DNA from: a virus | IMG/VR virus record: IMGVR_UViG_3300020205_002835 | Location: 1 to 35,338 of that record | Strand: one strand, 5' to 3' | DNA length: 35,338 nt | Notes under the pieces: generated by a model | Databases searched by the model: none | What the model saw: the letters and a program-made list of their open reading frames with translations, nothing else | What the model was told of the DNA's origin: nothing | Shown here: one piece after another, positions 27,920 to 34,045 of the stretch | Numbering within the stretch: position 1 is the stretch's first letter | How the letters are laid out: every line of letters starts with the position of its first letter | Made by a program: the position numbers and the translations under genes

Positions 27920-28291
27920 ATGAAAGTAACCCTTGATACCCTTTTCCAAGCCCACCCTGCATTTGAAATATTAGGAATGCAATTCTTTGCTTTAGATAAG
28001 ATTGCTTCTGCACGACATTTGGTTGATCAGGTTAATGGCTATTATTTGTCTATTGCCGAGAAACAGCGGGAACTCCTTTCCTTCTATGGAACTCAAAATG
28101 AAGAAGGAAAATGGGATGTAACCGATGAAAAGAAGCCTTTCTATGAAAAAGAATTGGCTGAATTCTTATCTTCTGAGGTTGATTTAGAGTGGGAACCTGT
28201 ATCTGCCGATGATTTAGGGGATATTCGTATGCCTATTGGGGCATATCAACTGATAGAGTTTCTTTTCAAGACAGAACAACCTGTTAGTTGA
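27920..28291 (+). CDS. Small acidic protein, possibly DUF1617-like
   Basis: This encodes 123 residues, mostly helical and acidic. The order is an N-terminal FEILGMQFFALDKIASARHL helix and an EKQRELLSFYGTQNEEGKWD segment. A region with P-F-Y-E-K-E-L-A-E-F follows, then the acidic VDLEWEPVSADDLGD, and the end is IGAYQLIEFLFKT. This arrangement (helix, 'Y-G-x-x-x-E-x-G', helix, then 'L-x-x-L/I-x-x-L-F') is reminiscent of small DUF1617-type phage proteins, but I cannot confirm it. It follows the 554-residue gene by six bases, with GAG six bases upstream of the ATG as a weak ribosome-binding site. The 56-base gap afterwards separates it from the neck genes. Confidence 0.55.
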   Translation: MKVTLDTLFQAHPAFEILGMQFFALDKIASARHLVDQVNGYYLSIAEKQRELLSFYGTQNEEGKWDVTDEKKPFYEKELAEFLSSEVDLEWEPVSADDLGDIRMPIGAYQLIEFLFKTEQPVS

Positions 28292-28310
28292 AATCCTACG
28301 ATTAGCCCTT

Positions 28311-28318
28311 TATACATA
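28311..28318 (+). promoter_or_regulatory. Candidate late promoter for the neck/packaging genes
   Basis: TATACATA matches seven of eight bases of the T4 late element TATAAATA. It lies in the 56-base gap between the adhesin block and gp13, about 30 bases before the gp13 ATG and ahead of a strong AGGGGGG ribosome-binding site (28338-28344). Position at a functional boundary makes it the most plausible promoter for genes 13-17. It is inferred, not proven. Confidence 0.4.
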
Positions 28319-28347
28319 ATGATGAAAATCACCAAATAGGGGGGCAA

Positions 28348-29109
28348 ATGGCTCAACCATCTTCCAGACAGACACTAAAAGACTATTGCCTAAGACGACT
28401 TGGGCATCCTGTTATTAAAATTAATGTTGATGATGGTCAAGTTGAGGATCGCTTGGACGATGCCTTGCAGTTTTTTGCTGAATACCATTTTGACGGTGTG
28501 GAAAGAATGTACTTTCCCTATGCTGTGACCTCTCAGGATATTACCAACGGATATCTCAATACCGACAGTCTGAGTCCCAATATTATAACAATAAGCAGGG
28601 TTTTTCCGTTTAGCGAAACAGGAATGGCTGCCACAAACTTCTTCAGTGCAAAGTACCAAATGCACTTGCAAGACTACTTTGGATTGAGAAACGGCAACTT
28701 CAACCTGTCATACTATGATATTGCACAATCTTATATTTCACTCGTACAACAGTTTCTTGAGCCAGAAAAGGCATTCACCTTTAGCCGAGTGACGAACCGT
28801 TTGCGTTTGGAGACAAATTGGAAAGATGTATTACAACCAGGAAACTACCTGATGATTGAAGCCTATGTGGTTCTTAATGCTAATACTTATCCTGAGATTT
28901 ATAATGACCGTCTTCTAAAAGAATATCTATCAAATCTTATCAAGCGTCAATGGGGTCAAAATCTTATCAAGTTTGCCAATGTTGACCTTCCTGGTGGTAT
29001 TCACTTTGATGCCCAAAAAATACACGACGATGCACAGATTCAGATTGACAAGATTGAAGAACAAGTACAGCAGAAATACGAACTTCCACCCGAATTCCTA
29101 ATGGGATAA
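28348..29109 (+). CDS. 13: Neck protein gp13
   Basis: This encodes 253 residues (T4 gp13 is 309). The N-terminal LKDYCLRRLGHPVIKINVDD, followed by VEDRLDDALQFFAEYHFDGVE, closely parallels T4 gp13, which begins with a 'L-R-R-L-G-A-P' helix and ends this region in 'EYHFDG'. The helical C-terminus (QKIHDDAQIQIDKIEEQVQQ) is also typical. Gp13 joins gp14 to form the neck that seals the packaged head and receives the tail. The ATG has a strong G-rich Shine-Dalgarno. It is first in the neck/packaging group, with gp14 three bases downstream. Confidence 0.92.
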   Translation: MAQPSSRQTLKDYCLRRLGHPVIKINVDDGQVEDRLDDALQFFAEYHFDGVERMYFPYAVTSQDITNGYLNTDSLSPNIITISRVFPFSETGMAATNFFSAKYQMHLQDYFGLRNGNFNLSYYDIAQSYISLVQQFLEPEKAFTFSRVTNRLRLETNWKDVLQPGNYLMIEAYVVLNANTYPEIYNDRLLKEYLSNLIKRQWGQNLIKFANVDLPGGIHFDAQKIHDDAQIQIDKIEEQVQQKYELPPEFLMG

Positions 29110-29112
29110 CAC

Positions 29113-29991
29113 ATGGCAAAGAATCCGTACTTCAAGTATCAGGATAGTGAACCCCGCCTTATGGAAGACCTCATTATTGAGTCCATAAAGGTAACAGGGG
29201 AAGACTTTATTTACATTGCCCGAGAAGCATTTGATCGTGACTATCTGTTCGGCGAAGACCGAAACTCTAAATTCAAGGATAGTGCAATACTTGAGATGTA
29301 CTTAAAGGACTACGAGCGTCACAATGGAGCCGAATTATTCTCCAAGTTTGGTTTAGAACTGAAGGATAGAATAACAGTTGTTGTTTCTAAAAGACGATTT
29401 GAGGATGTTATATCTGCTGCATTTCCTGACATTCTGCGCCCACGGGAAGGCGATCTGATCTATTCTCCAATGACCTATGAAATCTACGAAATAGAGTTTG
29501 TTGAAAATGAAACTCCATTCTACCAAGGCAATCGCAATTTCACCTATGAAATAACAGCACAGACTTATCAACACAATCAGGAAGAAATCGAAACAGGCAT
29601 GGACAATATTGATAGTATTGCAACAAACAGCAAAGATTTGCTTACATATATTGGTATTACAGGAAATACTGGTTCGTTCTATGTGGATGAAGTCGTATAT
29701 GTCGGCACTACATTGGATACAGCAACATTCACTGGAACCGTTACAAATTGGAGTGAATTGACACCCAATCTGATGTATCTAAAGAGTGTGGAGGGAAATG
29801 TGGCTTCGATTATCAATGGTATAATCAAGGGCAGCGAATCTGGTGGTCAGGCAAGGGTTGCTTCAAATATTGGAAACACTATGGACTATATTACAGTCAA
29901 TCCATTTGGAACCAATGATGCCATTCGAAAGGAAGCCAGAACTATTATCGACTTCTCGGAAGTTGATCCTTTTAGTGATGGCGCATACTGA
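29113..29991 (+). CDS. 14: Neck protein gp14
   Basis: This encodes 292 residues (T4 gp14 is 256). Family features are DLIIESIKVTGEDFIYIARE near residues 19-38, LFSKFGLELKDRITVVVSKR (about 76-95), and the domain with RPREGDLIYSP and a YEIYEIEFVE strand. This matches the fold that interacts with gp13 in the neck. The C-terminus (about 200-292) adds a beta-rich stretch around FTGTVTNWSEL with an S-G-G-Q segment that makes it longer than T4. The stop shares one base with the gp15 start (TGATG), so the genes are translationally coupled. Confidence 0.92.
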   Translation: MAKNPYFKYQDSEPRLMEDLIIESIKVTGEDFIYIAREAFDRDYLFGEDRNSKFKDSAILEMYLKDYERHNGAELFSKFGLELKDRITVVVSKRRFEDVISAAFPDILRPREGDLIYSPMTYEIYEIEFVENETPFYQGNRNFTYEITAQTYQHNQEEIETGMDNIDSIATNSKDLLTYIGITGNTGSFYVDEVVYVGTTLDTATFTGTVTNWSELTPNLMYLKSVEGNVASIINGIIKGSESGGQARVASNIGNTMDYITVNPFGTNDAIRKEARTIIDFSEVDPFSDGAY

Positions 29992-30797
29992 TGTTTGGCT
30001 ATTTCTACCACGGAACCATAAGAAAATACACAGTTGCTTTTGGTACTCTGTTCAACAACATCTATATTAATAGAAAAAACGAAGATGGAGAAGAAAGCCG
30101 ATATCGTGTTCCGCTTGCCTATTCGGAAAAAGACAAGTACATCAGAAGAATACAGGAGTTTCCAACGCTTCAGCCAGATGAAAACAATTCTGATGTTGCT
30201 TTCTCTTATCTGCCAAGAATGTCGTTTGAGTTGGATACATTGACATACGATTCAACAAGAAAGCGCAACACGCTTTCAAAGTTATATGACTATAACTCTA
30301 CAAATCAATCGTATTCGTACACATATGCAGAAGTTCCATATAACTTGGAGTTTAGTCTGCATATTATGACCCGCAAGATTGAAGACGGCTTGCAGATTGT
30401 TGAGCAGATAATGCCTTATTTTGCTCCAGAGTTTGTTGTTACTTTGGATTTAGGTAATTTTGCAAGGCAGATAGACATCCCTATTGTTGTTACTGGATTC
30501 AATCAAACCGTTGAGTATGAAAGTGCATCGGATGACGGAACCGAACACCGCATCATTGTTTGGGATATCTCTTTCAAGATGCGTGGTTACCTGTACGGCC
30601 CTCAGAAGAATGCATATATTATAAAGAAAGCCATTAGCGAGTTTTTTGATTACGATAAATACCTTACTGGCACGGGTAACAGATCAGAAACAGTGGTTGT
30701 TGGAGCATCTGCTGGAGCATCTGCTGGAGCAACAGGATACGGATACACAGTGAAGATTTTTGGATCAACTGCCTCGGATGGCAGCATCTTTGGATAG
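29991..30797 (+). CDS. 15: Tail terminator / sheath stabiliser gp15
   Basis: This encodes 268 residues, close to T4 gp15 (272). It starts MFGYFYHGTIRKYTVAFGTL (T4 starts MFGYFYNSSFRRYATLMGDL) and continues with a YRVPLAYSEKDK strand, SYLPRMSFELDTLTYD, and EFSLHIMTRKIEDGLQIVEQ followed by IMPYFAPEF, all in T4 order. Gp15 caps the finished sheath and tube and links the tail to the neck. The C-terminal tail contains the low-complexity GASAGASAGATGYGYT, encoded by a 12-base tandem repeat (30701-30730) near the end of the protein, where added length is probably tolerated. Confidence 0.95.
   Translation: MFGYFYHGTIRKYTVAFGTLFNNIYINRKNEDGEESRYRVPLAYSEKDKYIRRIQEFPTLQPDENNSDVAFSYLPRMSFELDTLTYDSTRKRNTLSKLYDYNSTNQSYSYTYAEVPYNLEFSLHIMTRKIEDGLQIVEQIMPYFAPEFVVTLDLGNFARQIDIPIVVTGFNQTVEYESASDDGTEHRIIVWDISFKMRGYLYGPQKNAYIIKKAISEFFDYDKYLTGTGNRSETVVVGASAGASAGATGYGYTVKIFGSTASDGSIFG
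30701..30730 (+). repeat. 12-base tandem repeat inside gene 15
   Basis: The unit TGGAGCATCTGC occurs twice exactly (30701-30712 and 30713-30724), followed by a partial third copy (TGGAGC). It encodes a G-A-S-A repeat in the gp15 C-terminal tail. Each unit is four codons, so slippage here changes length without shifting frame. Confidence 0.9.
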
Positions 30798-30811
30798 TTG
30801 GAGAGTATATT

Positions 30812-31327
30812 ATGACTGAAGACCTACCGCAAGAGGAAAAGATTTCAAACAAGTTGGATATCACATTCACACCCGAGACTTCTATTAAGAGGGTGTCTCC
30901 TGATGTAGCCGCTATTGAAGGCGGAAAGCCTATTGACGATATTGACTTGAAAAAAGACTACATGACGGTTCGAAAGAACCTTCGTGAAATCATTATGACA
31001 GGCGCAGATGCCATAGATTCTGTTCTTACTGTGGCAAAGGAAAGTGATTCGCCCCGAGCCTATGAGGTTGTTGCACAACTCATAAAGGCTGTTGCCGATG
31101 TAAACAAAGATCTTTTGGAAATTCACAAAAAGGTAAAGGAAATCCAAGACGGAGAAGGCTCAACACAAAAAGCCACAAGCATCACAAATAACTCTATATT
31201 TGTTGGCAGTACCCGTGATCTACAGGCAATTGTTCGTGAACGATACAAAGAACTAATGGATGCCAAGATTGTTGATGTAGAAGTAATACAGAATGTAGAG
31301 GCTACCAATGACGGACAAACAGGATAA
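30812..31327 (+). CDS. 16: Small terminase subunit gp16
   Basis: This encodes 171 residues (T4 gp16 is 164). The conserved central helical hairpin runs from about residue 45 to 110: KKDYMTVRKNLREIIMTGAD, then a helix, SDSPRAYEVVAQLIKAVADV, and NKDLLEIHKKVKEI. It matches the T4 pattern of 'VR-x-N-L', 'P-R-A-Y-E-V' and 'L-L-x-x-H/Q-K-K'. In T4-like phages gp16 forms rings that regulate and load the large terminase on DNA. GGAG precedes the ATG. The gene overlaps the start of terL by 20 bases, a common arrangement for 16/17. Confidence 0.93.
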   Translation: MTEDLPQEEKISNKLDITFTPETSIKRVSPDVAAIEGGKPIDDIDLKKDYMTVRKNLREIIMTGADAIDSVLTVAKESDSPRAYEVVAQLIKAVADVNKDLLEIHKKVKEIQDGEGSTQKATSITNNSIFVGSTRDLQAIVRERYKELMDAKIVDVEVIQNVEATNDGQTG

Positions 31328-32192
31328 AGGCGCATACTTAGGCAATCCTAATCTAAAGGGGGCAAATGTTCCTGTTGAATTCAACGAGGAGCAAGTTGCC
31401 GAATATCTTCGCTGTTCCCAAGATCCTGTCTATTTCATCAAGAACTATGTTAAAATCGTCAACTTGAATGATGGTCTTGTGCCTTTTGAACTTTATGATT
31501 TTCAGGAGAAGTTTGTTAATGTAATTCATGCCAACCGTTTTACAATATCAAAGTTTCCCCGTCAGAGTGGAAAATCCACCACAGTTATTGCCTATATTCT
31601 TCATACGGTACTTTTCACCCCTAATCAGAATGTTGCGGTTCTTGCAAATAAGTTGGCTACTGCCCGAGAACTTCTACAACGCCTAAAGTTGGCTTACGAA
31701 TATCTTCCAAAGTGGATTCAGCAGGGTGTTCTGAGTTGGAACAAAGGTTCTATTGAGTTAGAGAACGGCTCAAAAATTCTTGCTGCTGCCACATCATCGT
31801 CTGCTGTGCGTGGTAACTCGTTTAACCTTATCCTGCTTGACGAGTTTGCCTATGTTCCCTTCAACATAGCCGACGAGTTCTTTTCCTCTGTATACCCTAC
31901 GATTTCATCAGGTAAAAACACTAAAGTCGTTATTGTGTCCACCCCCAAGGGCATGAATATGTACTACAAGTTATGGACTGATTCTGTAAACAAACGAAAT
32001 GATTATGTGCCTGTAGAGGTATTTTGGGACGAGGTTCCTGGGCGTGACGAAGCATGGAAGCAACAAACCATCAAGAACACCTCGGAAGAGCAGTTCCGCA
32101 CAGAATTCGAGTCGGTTGCATACCACACTCGTATCCGAATAGACGGAAAAGATACGACTATAGGAGAAATATACAGCAATCTCAAAGAATAG
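31308..32192 (+). CDS. 17: Large terminase gp17, ATPase half fused to N-intein (fractured gene)
   Basis: This encodes 294 residues. Residues 1-268 are the N-terminal ATPase domain of TerL, the motor that packages DNA. Walker A is PRQSGKST (84-91, like T4 SRQLGKTT), Walker B is LILLDE (174-179), and the coupling motif STPKG is at 211-215. The ATPase half ends at SEEQFRTEFE. In T4 that sequence continues directly as C-E-F-L-G, but here residues 269-294 are an N-terminal intein fragment and then TAG. The nuclease half is a separate gene at 32807-33976. Neither half is a working terminase alone. Protein trans-splicing would join residue 268 to Cys121 of the second product, giving a 537-residue TerL (T4 gp17 is 610). 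Confidence 0.93.
   Translation: MTDKQDKGAYLGNPNLKGANVPVEFNEEQVAEYLRCSQDPVYFIKNYVKIVNLNDGLVPFELYDFQEKFVNVIHANRFTISKFPRQSGKSTTVIAYILHTVLFTPNQNVAVLANKLATARELLQRLKLAYEYLPKWIQQGVLSWNKGSIELENGSKILAAATSSSAVRGNSFNLILLDEFAYVPFNIADEFFSSVYPTISSGKNTKVVIVSTPKGMNMYYKLWTDSVNKRNDYVPVEVFWDEVPGRDEAWKQQTIKNTSEEQFRTEFESVAYHTRIRIDGKDTTIGEIYSNLKE
32112..32189 (+). other. N-terminal fragment of an atypically split intein
   Basis: This encodes 26 residues from Ser1 (codon TCG at 32112) to the TAG. SVAYHTRIRI fits intein block A, with Thr at position 6, and TTIGEIYSNL follows, as in phage TerL inteins. The fragment ends after the first strands, well before block B, so the split is far upstream of the usual endonuclease-insertion position. 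The AceL-TerL split intein (25-residue N part) has the same design and the same insertion point in TerL. The nucleophile is Ser1, not the more common Cys1. Confidence 0.85.
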
Positions 32193-32227
32193 TCGAGTGT
32201 GACTTTGGTGGATGTATACATATCTAC
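32187..32227 (+). other. Relic copy of the uninterrupted TerL junction
   Basis: Immediately after the N-intein stop, the frame of the endonuclease gene reads E-C-D-F-G-G-C-I-H-I-Y (32195-32227). The functional C-extein begins C-D-F-V-G-S-V-H-T (from 33167) and is preceded after splicing by E. C, D, F, G and H match at the same spacing, with V/I and S/C similar. All three leading codons differ only at third positions (TGT/TGC, GAC/GAT, TTT/TTC). The bases just before, GAATAGTCGAG, equal the extein GAATTCGAG with two bases (AG) inserted. This is read as a leftover of an intein-less terL allele. Confidence 0.65.
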
Positions 32228-32806
32228 ATGATATACCTCTATTCTCTACAAGTCCAAGACAACATCAAATACATTGGATTGACCAAAAATCCAACAAGAC
32301 GAGAACAAGACCATCGGAGAAGACGAAAAACTACACATATCTTCTCTATCATAGAAACATTCGACGATGTTATGGCGGCATCAGATAGAGAAGCAAAACT
32401 AATAACCAAATACGGCACAGTTGTGGATGGATGGAACATTTCTCCAGGCGGCGATTACGAGGGTGCATCGGGATATTGCAGAAAGGGAATAGGCGGCGTG
32501 AAAAAAGGTTGCACCACATGGAACAAAGGCAAGAAGGGGTGTTTCTCTGAGGAAACTATCCAAAAGTTTTGTGATAAAAGAAAAGGCGTGATCCACAGTT
32601 CAAAATTAGACGAGATCACAGTTAGAGGAATACGACAGAGATTTGCAGAGTACACACCGACTGCCGATGTGGGCAACACCATGTCAAATGGTAAGAAAAT
32701 GACTAAGGAGCGGGAGTTTGCAAATATACTTCACGAAGAATATAACATTACGGACATCAATTTGTACAATATTGTTTGTAGAAAATCATGGAAGAATATA
32801 ACATAA
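32228..32806 (+). CDS. Free-standing GIY-YIG homing endonuclease
   Basis: This encodes 192 residues. The catalytic domain is at the N-terminus: YLY (3-5) and YIG (15-17) form the GIY-YIG pair. R25, H29, E55 and N70 line up with the I-TevI residues R27, H31, E75 and N90. A glycine/lysine-rich NUMOD3-like DNA-binding stretch follows (GGVKKGCTTWNKGKKG then FSEETIQKFCDKRKG, about 88-118). A C-terminal region (NITDINLYNIVCRKSWKNI) resembles the helix-turn-helix of Seg-type enzymes. The frame is open upstream to 32054, but that part overlaps terL out of frame and is not protein-like. ATG 32228 is therefore chosen, although no good Shine-Dalgarno precedes it. It ends directly before the C-intein ATG and probably cleaves terL alleles lacking the intein. 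Confidence 0.9.
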   Translation: MIYLYSLQVQDNIKYIGLTKNPTRREQDHRRRRKTTHIFSIIETFDDVMAASDREAKLITKYGTVVDGWNISPGGDYEGASGYCRKGIGGVKKGCTTWNKGKKGCFSEETIQKFCDKRKGVIHSSKLDEITVRGIRQRFAEYTPTADVGNTMSNGKKMTKEREFANILHEEYNITDINLYNIVCRKSWKNIT

Positions 32807-33166
32807 ATGCCTACAATATTTGAGACAATAGCACCCAATGCGAGAATGAACACAAAGAACTACAAAATCTTGTCTCCAGAAGGCGAGGTGGAGTTTCTCG
32901 GTGTGAATAGAATATCCCGCAATCAATATCTGTCTCTCAAGTTTTCCGATGGCACTACTCTCAAATGCTCCGAAGAACACCCGCTGATGACTATTGATGG
33001 CATCGTAAGGGCAAAGAATCTAACAAAACACGAAGAAGTCCAATCAAAAAGTGGTGGATGTTTTCTCACATCAAAACGATTGGTGAAACGGAAGATATAT
33101 CTCTATGACATAGTAGACTCGGGAGAAAAACACCTCTACTACTCAAATGGATTGGTGTCACACAAC
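32807..33166 (+). other. C-terminal fragment of the split TerL intein
   Basis: This covers residues 1-120 of the second terL product (107 if translation starts at residue 14). It contains intein block B (LKCSEEHPLMT, with the block-B His at 58), block F (IYLYDIVDSG, about 97-106) and block G (YYSNGLVSHN, 111-120), followed by Cys+1. Penultimate His119 and terminal Asn120 are the residues needed for Asn cyclisation. There is no internal endonuclease domain, so the intein is a mini-intein; the endonuclease is the separate gene upstream. Confidence 0.9.
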
Positions 33167-33976
33167 TGCGATTTCGTCGGCTCGGTGCATACCCTGATCT
33201 CCCCCCGTAAACTCAAGACTCTTACCTTTGTTAATCCAATTTATAAGAATGATGATGGATTCAAAGTCTACGAAAAACCTAAGAAAGATCATAATTATAT
33301 TATGATGGTGGACACTTCCCGTGGAACAGGCAATGATTACCATGCTTTCACGGTGATTGATATGACTACTGCCCCATACAAGGTGGTGGCAACTTTTAGA
33401 AATAATATTCTACCACCAGCCATGTTTCCCACAGCCATTATTGCGGCGGGTCGGCAGTTTAATGATGCTATGGTTTTGGTGGAACTAAATGATATTGGCG
33501 GTCAGGTGGCAGATATTATTCATGATGAGTTTGAATATGAAGGCTTACTAAATACTTCGGTCAAGGGACGCAAGGGACAGGTGTTGGACGGTGGTTTTAA
33601 TGCTCAAAACCAGCAGCGGGGTGTAAAAACCACCGAAGTAGTCAAGCGGGTGGGTTGCACCACTCTTAAGGGACTCATAGAACAAGAAAAATTGATAATT
33701 GAAGATTATGATTTAGTCAGAGAACTATTTTCATTCGTATCAAAAAAGAATTCATATGAAGCAGAAACAGGTCACCACGATGATTTGGTTATGACTCTGG
33801 TACTTTTTGCTTGGTTAACCACCCAATTGTACTTCAAGGACATTATTGGATCAAATCCATCTTTCGAGATGTATGCAAACCAAATGAAAACTTTGGAAGA
33901 AGAGATGTTTTTTGGCTTTATTGATGATGGAGTAACCGATCCTTTTGACGAAAATAGTGAATGGAAAATCACATAA
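32807..33976 (+). CDS. 17: C-intein fused to nuclease half of large terminase gp17 (fractured gene)
   Basis: This encodes 389 residues. Residues 1-120 are the C-terminal intein fragment; residues 121-389 are the TerL C-terminal nuclease domain. The extein begins CDFVGSVHTLIS, as T4 gp17 continues after EFE. The RNase H-like nuclease centre is visible: Asp169 in IMMVDTSRG, Glu226 in MVLVELND, and Asp325/326 in GHHDDLVM. After trans-splicing to the 268-residue ATPase half it gives a full headful-packaging terminase. Two starts are possible: ATG 32807 follows the endonuclease stop directly, with GGAAG about 12 bases upstream; ATG 32846 (residue 14, MNTKNYKILSP) would give a C-intein closer in length to AceL-TerL. 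Confidence 0.92.
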   Translation: MPTIFETIAPNARMNTKNYKILSPEGEVEFLGVNRISRNQYLSLKFSDGTTLKCSEEHPLMTIDGIVRAKNLTKHEEVQSKSGGCFLTSKRLVKRKIYLYDIVDSGEKHLYYSNGLVSHNCDFVGSVHTLISPRKLKTLTFVNPIYKNDDGFKVYEKPKKDHNYIMMVDTSRGTGNDYHAFTVIDMTTAPYKVVATFRNNILPPAMFPTAIIAAGRQFNDAMVLVELNDIGGQVADIIHDEFEYEGLLNTSVKGRKGQVLDGGFNAQNQQRGVKTTEVVKRVGCTTLKGLIEQEKLIIEDYDLVRELFSFVSKKNSYEAETGHHDDLVMTLVLFAWLTTQLYFKDIIGSNPSFEMYANQMKTLEEEMFFGFIDDGVTDPFDENSEWKIT

Positions 33977-33977
33977 T

Positions 33978-33994
33978 CAGAACTTTTCTGTTTT
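33978..33994 (+). terminator. Weak hairpin with T run after terL
   Basis: CAGAA, CTT, TTCTG forms a 5-bp stem with a 3-base loop directly followed by TTTT. It lies two bases past the terL stop and just ahead of a candidate promoter for gp18. The stem is short and AT-rich, so termination would be partial at best. Confidence 0.25.
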
Positions 33995-34001
33995 ATATAT
34001 A
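33994..34001 (+). promoter_or_regulatory. Candidate late promoter for tail sheath gene 18
   Basis: TATATATA matches seven of eight bases of the T4 late element TATAAATA. It lies in the 69-base gap between terL and gp18, about 45 bases before the gp18 ATG, which has a strong AAGGAGAG ribosome-binding site (34033-34040). Sheath is needed in many copies per virion, so a dedicated late promoter is reasonable. Alternating TA is also a generic low-complexity motif, which limits confidence. Confidence 0.35.
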
Positions 34002-34045
34002 CCATCAGAACTGAATCTTAGATTTCGCCAAAAAGGAGAGAACAC

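Noticed and set aside
32187-32197. A sequencing or assembly frameshift creating a false split of terL
   Set aside because: Fixing a single base would not join the halves: a whole endonuclease gene with its own stop lies between them, and the same fractured layout is known for TerL inteins elsewhere.
32054-32227. N-terminal extension of the endonuclease reading frame
   Set aside because: This part overlaps the terL ATPase/N-intein coding sequence in another frame and does not look like protein. The GIY-YIG domain starts right after the ATG at 32228. Only 32195-32227 is of interest, as the relic.
32193-33166. A group I or II intron interrupting terL
   Set aside because: Both terL halves end in recognisable intein sequence (block A; blocks B, F, G with His-Asn|Cys), which an intron would not need. 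The interruption is best explained at protein level.
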